Source: JALHFZ01 sp963674625
GTDB taxonomy: Bacteria > Synergistota > Synergistia > Synergistales > Aminobacteriaceae
Assembly: GCA_963674625.2 (NCBI GenBank)
Contig: CAXXXO010000001.1
Span: 186,001-250,000 of the forward strand
DNA: 64,000 nt
Direction: 5' to 3'
Shown here: positions 33,149 through 40,836 of the stretch, one piece after another
How the letters are laid out: each line of letters starts with the position of its first letter
Numbering within the stretch: position 1 is the first letter of the stretch
Made by a program: the position numbers and the translations under genes
The notes under the pieces: model-generated
The model's database searches: none
What the model was told of the DNA's origin: nothing
Seen by the model: the letters and a program-made list of their open reading frames with translations, nothing else

Positions 33149-35800
33149 ATGGATCCTGCAAAACTCACGACAAAATCCCGGGAGGCCATCTCGGAAGCCC
33201 AGAATATCGCCATATCCTACGGCCATACGGAGGCGGACGGAGAACATCTCCTTCTCGCCCTGGTCAGGCAGAAAGACGGCCTCATCCCCCGGCTGCTCTC
33301 CCGCATGGGAAAAGATCCCTCAGAACTGGCGTCCCGTCTCGAAGGAGAACTGTCCCGGAGGGTGCGGGTCTCCGGCCCCGGAGTGGAGCCGGGCAAGGTC
33401 TACGTCTCCTCCAGGCTCTCCCGCCTTCTCGTGAAGGCAGAGGAAAGGGCCCGGAGCCTCAAGGACGAATACGTTTCGGTGGAGCACCTCTTCGGCGCTC
33501 TTCTCGACGAAGGCCGGTCGACGGCAGCGGGGAGAATTCTCGCCGAAACGGGCATCACCGAAAAGAACTTTCTTGAGACCCTCACGGATGTGCGGGGAAG
33601 GGCGAGCGTCCGGAGCGAAGATCCGGAGAGCACCTATGAAGCCCTTGAAAAATACGGCCAGGATCTCGTCGCCCGGGCCCGATCCGGCAAGCTCGACCCA
33701 GTCATCGGAAGGGACGAAGAGATCCGCAGGACCATAAGGATTCTGAGCCGGAAGACCAAGAACAATCCCGTCCTCATCGGCGATCCGGGGGTCGGAAAGA
33801 CGGCCATCGTGGAGGGGCTTGCCGCCCGGATCGTCACCGGGGACGTTCCTGAGGGACTCAAGGACCGCACCATCTTCGCCCTCGACATGGGCTCTCTTCT
33901 GGCCGGGGCGAAATTCCGGGGGGAGTTCGAGGAACGCCTGAAGGCCGTGCTCAACGAGGTCAAGGAGAGCGACGGGCGCATCATCCTCTTCATCGACGAA
34001 CTCCATACCATCGTGGGGGCCGGGGCCGCAGAGGGGGCCATCGACGCGGGAAACATGCTCAAACCCATGCTCGCCCGGGGAGAGCTCCACTGCATCGGCG
34101 CCACGACCATAGATGAATACCGCAAGCACATCGAAAAAGACGCCGCCCTGGCGAGGCGGTTTCAGCCGGTTCTCGTGGAGCAGCCCACGGTGGAGGACAC
34201 GATCTCCATCCTGAGAGGATTGAAAGACCGCTTCCAGGTCCATCACGGCGTGAAGATCCGGGACAACGCCCTCGTCGCCGCGGCGGTGCTCTCAAACCGC
34301 TACATCACGGACCGTTTTCTTCCCGACAAGGCTATCGACCTCATGGACGAGGCGAGCGCGATGATCCGGACGGAGATCGATTCCCTCCCAGCAGAGCTTG
34401 ACGCCGTCTCCCGCCGGGTGATGCAGCTCGAGATCGAGGAGGCCGCCCTGAAGAAGGAGACGGACCCGGCGAGCAGGGATCGACTCGAGGTTCTGCGGCA
34501 GGAACTGCAGGAGGCCCGGGAGGAGCAGTCCGGCCTGCGGGCCCAATACGAGGCGGAGAAGGGCGGAATCGGAGCCGTCCGGGAGCTGCGGGAGAAGATC
34601 GACGCCCTTCACCGGGATATCGAAAAGGCCGAGAGGGAGTATGACCTCAACCGGGCGGCAGAGCTGAAGCACGGCCGGCTTCCCCAGCTCGAGGAGGAGC
34701 TCCGTCAGAAGGAAAAAACCCTCGAGAACGGCCACGGTGCTGAAAAAATCCTCCGGGAGGAAGTGACGGAGGACGAGATCTCCGAGATCGTGAGCCGGTG
34801 GACGGGCATTCCCGTAACCCGTCTTCTCGAAGGAGAGCGGGAGAAGCTGCTGAAGCTCGATGATGTTCTTCACGAAAGGGTCGTTGGGCAGGACGAGGCA
34901 GTGGAGCTGGTAGCCGACGCCGTCCTCAGGGCCCGGTCGGGGATCAAGGACCCGCGGCGGCCCATAGGATCCTTCATCTTCCTCGGCCCCACGGGTGTCG
35001 GCAAGACGGAGCTGGCGAAGACTCTTGCGGAGGCCCTCTTCGACAGCGAGGAGAACATGGTCCGCCTGGACATGTCCGAATACATGGAGAAGCATTCCGT
35101 GTCGAGGATGGTGGGGGCCCCTCCCGGCTACGTCGGGTACGACGAGGGCGGGCAGCTTACGGAAGCGGTGCGGAGACATCCCTACTCGGTCATCCTCTTC
35201 GACGAGATCGAAAAGGCCCATCCCGACGTCTTCAACATACTGCTGCAGATCCTCGACGACGGGAGGATCACCGACAACCAGGGACATGTGGTAGACTTCA
35301 AGAATACGGTGATCATCATGACGAGCAATATCGGCGGTCCTGTGCTTCTCGAGGGGATCACCCCGGAAGGGCAGATCACCGAAAAGGCGAGGGAGCAGGT
35401 GATGGACGAGCTGCGCCGCTCCTTCCGCCCCGAGTTTCTGAACCGGGTGGACGACATCGTCCTCTTCAAGCCCCTGTCCCCCTCCGAGATCGGCCGAATT
35501 GTCCGCCTGCTGACGGCATCCCTGTCGAAGAGGCTGCAGGAGCGGAACATCACCCTGAAGCTCACCGGGGCCGGAGCGGAGTTCATCGCCAGGGAGGGAT
35601 ACGACCCGGTCTACGGCGCCCGCCCCCTCAAGCGCTTCGTCGTGCGGAGGCTCGAAACCCCAATTGCCCGGCTGATCCTCTCCGGGGAGGCTTCCGATGG
35701 ATGCGTCATCCTTGTGGACGAGAAGAACGGACAGCTCGTCCTCAGCTCCTCCTGCCCTGCCAGAGGGGCGGAGGAAGAGGGAGATGAAACGGAATCATGA
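33149..35800 (+). CDS. clpB: ATP-dependent disaggregase ClpB
   Basis: 883 residues from the ATG at 33149 with AAAGGAG about 8 bases upstream; the frame is open further upstream but without homology. An N-terminal Clp-N repeat domain, the first AAA+ module (GDPGVGKTAIVEG, about residue 210; LFIDELHTIVGAGAAEG), a coiled-coil middle domain (about 410-530), and the second AAA+ module (GPTGVGKTELAKTLA, about 613; GAPPGYVGYDEGGQLTEAVRR). It rescues aggregated proteins with DnaK. The middle domain separates it from ClpA/ClpC. A 4-base overlap couples it to the next gene. Confidence 0.95.
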   Translation: MDPAKLTTKSREAISEAQNIAISYGHTEADGEHLLLALVRQKDGLIPRLLSRMGKDPSELASRLEGELSRRVRVSGPGVEPGKVYVSSRLSRLLVKAEERARSLKDEYVSVEHLFGALLDEGRSTAAGRILAETGITEKNFLETLTDVRGRASVRSEDPESTYEALEKYGQDLVARARSGKLDPVIGRDEEIRRTIRILSRKTKNNPVLIGDPGVGKTAIVEGLAARIVTGDVPEGLKDRTIFALDMGSLLAGAKFRGEFEERLKAVLNEVKESDGRIILFIDELHTIVGAGAAEGAIDAGNMLKPMLARGELHCIGATTIDEYRKHIEKDAALARRFQPVLVEQPTVEDTISILRGLKDRFQVHHGVKIRDNALVAAAVLSNRYITDRFLPDKAIDLMDEASAMIRTEIDSLPAELDAVSRRVMQLEIEEAALKKETDPASRDRLEVLRQELQEAREEQSGLRAQYEAEKGGIGAVRELREKIDALHRDIEKAEREYDLNRAAELKHGRLPQLEEELRQKEKTLENGHGAEKILREEVTEDEISEIVSRWTGIPVTRLLEGEREKLLKLDDVLHERVVGQDEAVELVADAVLRARSGIKDPRRPIGSFIFLGPTGVGKTELAKTLAEALFDSEENMVRLDMSEYMEKHSVSRMVGAPPGYVGYDEGGQLTEAVRRHPYSVILFDEIEKAHPDVFNILLQILDDGRITDNQGHVVDFKNTVIIMTSNIGGPVLLEGITPEGQITEKAREQVMDELRRSFRPEFLNRVDDIVLFKPLSPSEIGRIVRLLTASLSKRLQERNITLKLTGAGAEFIAREGYDPVYGARPLKRFVVRRLETPIARLILSGEASDGCVILVDEKNGQLVLSSSCPARGAEEEGDETES

Positions 35801-36105
35801 AAATAGCAGCGGATGAGGGCGGAAATGCCCGTTCCCGGGACGTTACGCCGGAAAGAGCCGAAAAAGCTGAAGAAGGACTGAAAAAGCTCGGCAAGGCCAG
35901 GGCTGCAGTGGAGCGTGACCGCATCGAAATACTGGACCGCCACCATGAGACGGTCAAAAAATCGGCACAGCTCTACGACAGGCAGGTCCGCAAGGAGCTG
36001 CTCGAGAAGGACAGGGAGAAGCGCCGCCTGCTGCAGCGGGAGTTTCACGCCGAAAGGGCCGCCATGGACGAGATCAGAAGAAGGGCCCGGATGAAAGCGG
36101 AGTGA
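35797..36105 (+). CDS. Hypothetical coiled-coil protein
   Basis: 102 residues, highly charged, with long helical stretches (AEEGLKKLGKARAAVERDRIE, KELLEKDREKRRLLQREFHAE) predicted by eye to form a coiled coil; no Cys and no membrane segment. The ATG overlaps the clpB stop (ATGA) and its own stop overlaps the following cupin gene, so the three are translationally coupled. Function unknown; a role alongside the disaggregase is only suggested by position. Confidence 0.7.
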   Translation: MKIAADEGGNARSRDVTPERAEKAEEGLKKLGKARAAVERDRIEILDRHHETVKKSAQLYDRQVRKELLEKDREKRRLLQREFHAERAAMDEIRRRARMKAE

Positions 36106-36458
36106 TGACCGTCGAAAAAAAGGAAGCGGCCTCCCGGGGGCATTTTTCTCCCCTTTCCTTCCCGCTGTCCGGCGAGATCTCCGAGGAAGTCTGCCGCACC
36201 GGGTCATTCAGGGTCGAGCGCATCGTCTCCTTTGGCGCCTCGTCTCCTCCTTCCTTCTGGTTTGACCAGGAAGAGGACGAATGGGTCGTTGTGCTCTCCG
36301 GCGAGGGTATCCTTGAGTTCGAGGACGAAAGGAGAGATGTGCTGAAGGAAGGGGACTGGGTTTTCATTCCCGCCCGCGTCCGCCACCGGGTGGCCTCCAC
36401 GACGAAAGCCCCCCCCTGCGTCTGGCTCGCCGTCTTCGGCACAGCTGCTTTCATATGA
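36102..36458 (+). CDS. Small cupin-domain protein
   Basis: 118 residues (GTG at 36102, or ATG at 36105). A single cupin fold: DEWVVVLSGEGILEFEDE and then KEGDWVFIPARVRHRVAST. The metal site appears reduced, with Glu/Asp where the first His pair often lies (FDQEEDEW) and one His in RVRHRV, as in the 'cupin_2' group of the phosphomannose isomerase type. Substrate unknown. It is the last gene of the clpB transcript and is followed by a strong terminator. Confidence 0.8.
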   Translation: MMTVEKKEAASRGHFSPLSFPLSGEISEEVCRTGSFRVERIVSFGASSPPSFWFDQEEDEWVVVLSGEGILEFEDERRDVLKEGDWVFIPARVRHRVASTTKAPPCVWLAVFGTAAFI

Positions 36459-36465
36459 ATTCCTG

Positions 36466-36505
36466 GGCCGGGACTTCCTTTTGGAAGTCCCGGCCTTTTA
36501 TTTTT
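36466..36505 (+). terminator. Intrinsic terminator of the clpB operon
   Basis: A perfect 13-bp stem GGCCGGGACTTCC/GGAAGTCCCGGCC with a 4-base loop and a T-rich tail. Confidence 0.92.
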
Positions 36506-36590
36506 GCAGAATGTCCTTGTCAATAACCAATGGTGATTCTGTTCGGCCGGGGGGGCACCGGGGAACGCACCGAACCTCCCGCCGCTGTAG

Positions 36591-36619
36591 TTGCCTTCCT
36601 CAATTCAAAACTGTACAAT
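36591..36619 (+). promoter_or_regulatory. Promoter of the tungstate uptake operon
   Basis: TTGCCT (36591-36596), 17-base spacer, TACAAT (36614-36619). The predicted start near 36626 puts the riboswitch at the very beginning of the transcript. Confidence 0.65.
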
Positions 36620-36634
36620 ATTTCCCGATATATC

Positions 36635-36745
36635 CCCTCCGAGCCATGGAGCCTACAGGCGCAGCCCACGGGTCCATGGCCGACAGGGTGCCTCCGGAAA
36701 CAGAGGCGCCTCCCGATTTGGCAAGGAGGGAAGGACGCCTTTTCC
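36635..36745 (+). ncRNA. Molybdenum/tungsten cofactor riboswitch (Moco/Tuco RNA motif)
   Basis: The leader holds the conserved Moco-motif pattern that I know from the E. coli moaA leader: CAGGG, a hairpin, then CGCCTCCCG (36707-36715), then TTGGCAAGG (36718-36726), and an upstream GAGCC...ACAGGC half. It sits between a promoter and tungstate transporter genes, a usual location for this class, where the cofactor-bound RNA reduces expression. GCCTCCC (36708-36714) inside the aptamer is complementary to GGGAGGC (36771-36777), which contains the tupB ribosome site, suggesting translational control by SD sequestration. Whether it is the Moco or the Tuco (P3-lacking) subtype needs folding. Confidence 0.8.
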
Positions 36746-36785
36746 GCGCCTTTCCCGCATTGCCGTCCGGGGGAGGCATTTTTAT

Positions 36786-37496
36786 ATGGAGACGAAGGCT
36801 TTGGACTACCTTGCTGACGGCTTTTTCAAAGGAATATCCCTTATCTTCTCCATGGAAGAAGAGGTCTGGACGGCCGTATTCACGACCCTCAGGCTCTCCG
36901 CCCTCTCGATGCTGGTGACCCTTGCCCTTGGCGTTCCCTTCGGCTTCTTTCTCGGCTACTGCACTTTCCCGGGGAAAAAATTGCTCCGGGTGACTGTGGA
37001 TACCCTGCTCTCCATCCCCACCGTCGTGGTGGGCCTTTTTGTCTACGCCTTCATATCCAACCGGGGCCCCCTGGGGCAATACGGTCTTCTCTTCACCATC
37101 CCGGGCATGGCCATAGGCCAGACGATCCTTGCCCTTCCCATCGTCGTCGCCCTCACTGCCTCCGCGGTGGAGTCCATGGACAGCAGGCTCCGTTTTACCC
37201 TTCTTACCCTCGGCGCCGGAGGAAAAAGGCTTCTCCTGTCCACCCTCTGGGAGATCAGGCATCAAATCCTCCTCGCCGCGGTCACGGCCTACGGGCGGGT
37301 CACCGCCGAGGTCGGCGTCTCGATGATGATCGGCGGAAACATCAAGTGGCACACTCGCACCATCACCACCGCAATCACCCTGGAGACCGGGAAGGGCGAA
37401 TTCTCCACGGGGATTGCTCTCGGGCTGCTGCTGCTCGCCCTCTCCTTTCTCCTCAACTGGTCCCTCGCCTTCCTCAGAAGGAGGAGCGAGGCATGA
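36786..37496 (+). CDS. tupB: Tungstate ABC transporter permease TupB
   Basis: 236 residues from the ATG 9 bases after GGGGGAGG (the open frame starts earlier, inside the riboswitch). Five to six membrane helices and the ABC contact loop EVGVSMMIGGNIKWHTRTITTAI near residues 175-200, as in TupB/WtpB permeases. It is placed after a Moco/Tuco riboswitch and before the ATPase and binding-protein genes, which together favour tungstate (or molybdate) import. It overlaps tupC by 4 bases. Confidence 0.9.
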   Translation: METKALDYLADGFFKGISLIFSMEEEVWTAVFTTLRLSALSMLVTLALGVPFGFFLGYCTFPGKKLLRVTVDTLLSIPTVVVGLFVYAFISNRGPLGQYGLLFTIPGMAIGQTILALPIVVALTASAVESMDSRLRFTLLTLGAGGKRLLLSTLWEIRHQILLAAVTAYGRVTAEVGVSMMIGGNIKWHTRTITTAITLETGKGEFSTGIALGLLLLALSFLLNWSLAFLRRRSEA

Positions 37497-38287
37497 GCGG
37501 TTCAGCCCTCCTCTATGAGATCCGCAGCCTGACATGCTCCTACGGAGACGACCCCGTTCTTCTCGTCGACCGGCTTGATATTCCGTCGGACGGCCCCACG
37601 GTGTTGATCGGCCACAACGGAAGCGGCAAGAGCACCCTGCTCATGGCCCTTGCCTTTCTCCTGAAGCCCGCATCGGGAATCATACGCTTTCTCGGCGGCG
37701 AAACGGCAGGCAGGGAGAGGGAGCTCAGGCGTGAGGCCACCCTCTTGCTCCAGGAACCCTACCTCCTTCGCCGCTCCGTCTTCGAGAACATAGCCTACGG
37801 TCTGCGGGCCCGGAACGACATCCGTTCCCTGCGGGACCGTGTTGCCGAGGCCCTCGGGATGGTGGGCCTCCCACCGGATTTCGCCAAAAGAGAGTGGTTC
37901 CAGCTCTCCGGAGGTGAGTCCCGGCGTGTCGCCATCGCATCCCGCCTTGTGCTTCGGACGAAGGCGATCCTGCTTGACGAGCCTACTGCCAATGTGGACG
38001 AGGAGAACGCACTCCTCGTCGCCGACGTGGTAAAAAACGCCTGGATCAAATGGGGCACAGTGCCCATCGTAGCGTCCCATGACCTTCAGTGGCTCGAAGG
38101 TGTATGTGCCCGCACGGTCTCACTGAGGCAGGGAAAAATCGAGTCTTTATCCCCTGCGGTCTCAGCCCCGGGAAGGGGTGCGGACGTCCGGCAGCCTGAA
38201 GGTCATTCTGCAGATGCGGGCCGTCAGGGTCAGTCGGGAAACAGGCCGGCATCTCCTGTCGGCAGGGAGACAGAGAACGCACATTGA
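37493..38287 (+). CDS. tupC: Tungstate ABC transporter ATPase TupC
   Basis: 264 residues from the ATG overlapping the tupB stop. Walker A GHNGSGKST, Q-loop LLLQEPYLL, signature LSGGESRRVAIASRLV, Walker B AILLDEPTANVDEE, switch His in VASHDLQWLEG. After residue 215 a 45-residue Gly/Arg/Ser-rich tail (from SPAVSAPGRGADV) looks unlike the family and unlike a fold; there is no TOBE domain. The tail might come from a loss of the old stop codon. Confidence 0.9.
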   Translation: MSGSALLYEIRSLTCSYGDDPVLLVDRLDIPSDGPTVLIGHNGSGKSTLLMALAFLLKPASGIIRFLGGETAGRERELRREATLLLQEPYLLRRSVFENIAYGLRARNDIRSLRDRVAEALGMVGLPPDFAKREWFQLSGGESRRVAIASRLVLRTKAILLDEPTANVDEENALLVADVVKNAWIKWGTVPIVASHDLQWLEGVCARTVSLRQGKIESLSPAVSAPGRGADVRQPEGHSADAGRQGQSGNRPASPVGRETENAH

Positions 38288-38367
38288 TCCGTCCCTTGCC
38301 GTTGCATTGGGCGGTTTTTCGGGAGATTTGTCAAAGGAAGTCCAAATTCTATAAGGGAGGAACGAAA

Positions 38368-39201
38368 ATGAAACTCCGAAAGTTTCTGGGTTTGCCCGCA
38401 CTCTGCTTCATGATCTGCTTCTCCGCCGCAGTCGCCGCCGGGGCCGCGGAGGTCCTTCGCATGGCCACAACCACCAGTACGGATAATACGGGGCTGCTTG
38501 ATTACCTGGCTCCTCTTCTGCTGGAGGAAAAGGGAATCGAAATCCAATGGGTCTCCGTCGGGACAGGGAAGGCTCTGGAATACGGACGGAACGGTGATGT
38601 GGACGTGTTGCTCGTCCACGATCCGGAGGCAGAGGAAAAGTTCGTAACTGAAGGATCGGGCGTGAACCGCCGGCAGGTGATGTTCAACGATTTCATCATC
38701 GCGGGTCCTGCCTCAGATCCGGCGAAAGTAAAAGGTCTCTCCGTAACCGAGGCCCTGAAGAAAATAGCCCTCTCCGGGGCTCCCTTTGCGAGCCGTGCCG
38801 ACAAGTCGGGAACCCACATGGCGGAGCTTCGTCTCTGGGCTGCGGCAGGTATGCCTGACCCTGATAAAGAGAGGTGGTACATTCAGACAGGTCAGGGAAT
38901 GCTCGATACCCTCATGATAGCGGGAGAACGGAAGGGGTACGTCTTCACCGACCGCGGAACCTTCATAAAGTATCAGGATGCCCGCAAGGATCAGGCCGAT
39001 CTGGTCATCATCGTGGAAGGAGACGCTTCCCTCAAGAACCAGTACAGCGTGATTGCGGTCAATCCCGTGAAGTGGAACAACATCCGGTATGACCTTGCCC
39101 TGAATTACATTGACTGGCTGGTATCACCTTCAACCCAGAAGGCCATCGGGGATTTCGAGCTGCTCGGAAAGCAGCTTTTTTTCCCGAACGCTGAAAACTG
39201 A
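38368..39201 (+). CDS. tupA: Tungstate-binding protein TupA
   Basis: 277 residues from the ATG 7 bases after AGGGAGG. A signal peptide (about 1-28, ending VAAGAAE) is followed by RMATTTSTDNTGLLDYL, the TTTS oxyanion-binding motif of TupA, and by SRADKSGTHMAELRLW, another ligand-contacting stretch. It captures tungstate in the periplasm with high affinity for TupBC. The gene order B-C-A differs from the more usual A-B-C. Confidence 0.92.
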   Translation: MKLRKFLGLPALCFMICFSAAVAAGAAEVLRMATTTSTDNTGLLDYLAPLLLEEKGIEIQWVSVGTGKALEYGRNGDVDVLLVHDPEAEEKFVTEGSGVNRRQVMFNDFIIAGPASDPAKVKGLSVTEALKKIALSGAPFASRADKSGTHMAELRLWAAAGMPDPDKERWYIQTGQGMLDTLMIAGERKGYVFTDRGTFIKYQDARKDQADLVIIVEGDASLKNQYSVIAVNPVKWNNIRYDLALNYIDWLVSPSTQKAIGDFELLGKQLFFPNAEN

Positions 39202-39406
39202 GGAAGCTTCAGCGAACAGGCCCAAGAGCACCTGTGCTGCCGTCAAGGACCGTGCAGTTGAAGCCCGGGGGCCGATGAACATCAGCGGAGGGCAGTCCAC
39301 GGACTCTGTCATTACAATTGGTTCGGTCGCCAAATTCGAAATCAGGACAAGATCGCAGGTTGTCGCAGTTGTGAAAGCCGACAGCGTGATGCCCGCCTTC
39401 CCCTGA
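39180..39406 (+). pseudogene. Remnant of a TOBE/molbindin (Mop) domain gene
   Basis: In a frame different from tupA, the sequence from about 39200 encodes SANRPKSTCAAVKDRAVEA, then ISGGQSTDSVITIGSVAKF and VVAVVKADSVMPAF, ending in TGA at 39404. The spacing matches the 65-residue TOBE fold (N-x-x-x-G-x-V...AV..EV...I.GG..I.S.IT..SV..L.L..G..V.A.IKAS.VM). No ATG/GTG with a ribosome site lies at the proper start, and several core Gly and Leu residues are replaced, so I read it as a decayed molybdate/tungstate storage or sensing protein. Confidence 0.6.
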
Positions 39407-39427
39407 CTATATTTGAACGCAAAAGTA

Positions 39428-39464
39428 CACCCCCGAAGCCTGATTCATCCTCGGCCCGGGGGTG
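39428..39464 (+). terminator. Hairpin after the tup operon
   Basis: CACCCCCG/CGGGGGTG stem with a 21-base loop that can pair further (GCC/GGC), followed by CATTTCATTT. Moderate terminator. Confidence 0.55.
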
Positions 39465-39580
39465 CATTTCATTTCGGGAGAACCCCCTCTTTTTATTTTT
39501 TGCAGAATGTCGTGTTACAAAAGGCTTTTTTCGTGTTATTATTTGGTGCTGACAATCACCCCGAGGAGTGAGTTTCTTCC

Positions 39581-40777
39581 ATGCAGACAAAAATTCACAG
39601 CCCCATCCGCGCCGGCACCTCAGGCTTCAAGCTCTCCCTGCTCTCGGCCGGACATTTTTTCAACGATCTCTACGCATCCTTTCTGCCGACCTTCATACCC
39701 ACACTCATAGAACGGCTGAGCCTCACCATGACCCAGGCGGGCCTTTTCAGCTCTCTTCTCGGGGTAATCCACATCATTTTTCAGCCCCTCCTCGGGTATA
39801 TGTCCGACCGGTCGTCAAACCCATGGCTGATAATCTGGGGGCCTGTGCTCACCTGCCTCGGAGCGACCCTCATTCCTCTTTCCCCATCCTACGGAACAGC
39901 CCTTCTTTTCGTGGGCATGTGGGGTCTCGGAAGCGCCATGTTCCACCCGCAGGGACACGGAGGAGTGGGGCACGTGGTCCCCAGGGAAAGGCTCACCGTA
40001 TCCCTGGCCCTCTTCGCCGTGGCGGGCACTGCGGGGGTGACCCTGAGCCCTCTCTTCGCGGTCTTTCTCGCCGAAACTGTGGGCTTCCGCCTCATGCCCG
40101 TGGTGGGGGTTCTTCCCGTGCTGCTTCTGGCCCTCTTCACCTGGCGGACCATGCCTTCCCTGTCCCATGAGAGCGGCGACGTCCATTCACCCCAGCGGGG
40201 GCTTTTCATCACGATCAAATCGGTCTTCGCCATCATCTACCCCGTCTGGGCCATCTCCACCATCCGGGACGCCACGAGCCAGGGAATACGCATGTTCTTT
40301 CCCATCCGCCTCGCAGCGGAGGGAGGCGACATCGGCCATGTGGGAACCGTTCTCTTTCTCATCATGCTGGGCAGCACCTTCTCCATGATTTACATGGGGC
40401 GGGTGGCGGACCGGCTGGGGAAGAAGAGGGTGCTCATCGGGGCCATGCTGGCCGCTTCCCTTTTTCTTTTTCTCGGCCGTCTCGCAGGAGGATGGATTGC
40501 GGTCCTCTGCTTCGTCGTGGGCATGGCGGCGATCAACGGCACTATGCCCATCAGCGCCGCCATCGCCCAGGAGATGGTCCCGAATTCCCGGGGGATGGCC
40601 AGCTCCATCGTCATGGGGCTCTCCTGGGGAGTCGGTAATCTGCTTATGGGACCCTTCGGAAAAATAGGCGACCTCTACGGGGTCAATGCCACCCTCACTC
40701 TCGTGGCAGCCCTTCCCCTTCTCTCCCTGCCGATTCTTTTCACTCCCCCCTTCCGGGACGCAGAAAAAAAGCTGTAA
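39581..40777 (+). CDS. MFS transporter, fosmidomycin-resistance (Fsr)-like
   Basis: 398 residues with about twelve hydrophobic segments. The N-terminus SLLSAGHFFNDLYASFLPTFIPTLIERL is characteristic of Fsr-type major facilitator proteins, with GYMSDRSSNPWL as the loop 2-3 motif and HPQGHGGVGHVVPRER following. It probably exports a small toxic compound or metabolite; the substrate is unknown. It stands alone with a possible promoter GTTACA-17-TATTAT at about 39513-39541. Confidence 0.85.
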   Translation: MQTKIHSPIRAGTSGFKLSLLSAGHFFNDLYASFLPTFIPTLIERLSLTMTQAGLFSSLLGVIHIIFQPLLGYMSDRSSNPWLIIWGPVLTCLGATLIPLSPSYGTALLFVGMWGLGSAMFHPQGHGGVGHVVPRERLTVSLALFAVAGTAGVTLSPLFAVFLAETVGFRLMPVVGVLPVLLLALFTWRTMPSLSHESGDVHSPQRGLFITIKSVFAIIYPVWAISTIRDATSQGIRMFFPIRLAAEGGDIGHVGTVLFLIMLGSTFSMIYMGRVADRLGKKRVLIGAMLAASLFLFLGRLAGGWIAVLCFVVGMAAINGTMPISAAIAQEMVPNSRGMASSIVMGLSWGVGNLLMGPFGKIGDLYGVNATLTLVAALPLLSLPILFTPPFRDAEKKL

Positions 40778-40794
40778 TTGCCGGACCTGCAATG

Positions 40795-40832
40795 CCGAAA
40801 AAACGGAGGGGCGGTTTTTTTCCGCCCCTCCG
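40795..40832. terminator. Bidirectional terminator between the MFS gene and the aminomutase operon
   Basis: Stem CGGAGGGGCGG/CCGCCCCTCCG (40804-40814 with 40822-40832) with a T-rich loop; on the minus strand it is followed by TTTTTT, ending the four-gene aminomutase operon. Confidence 0.9.
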
Positions 40833-40836
40833 TGTC

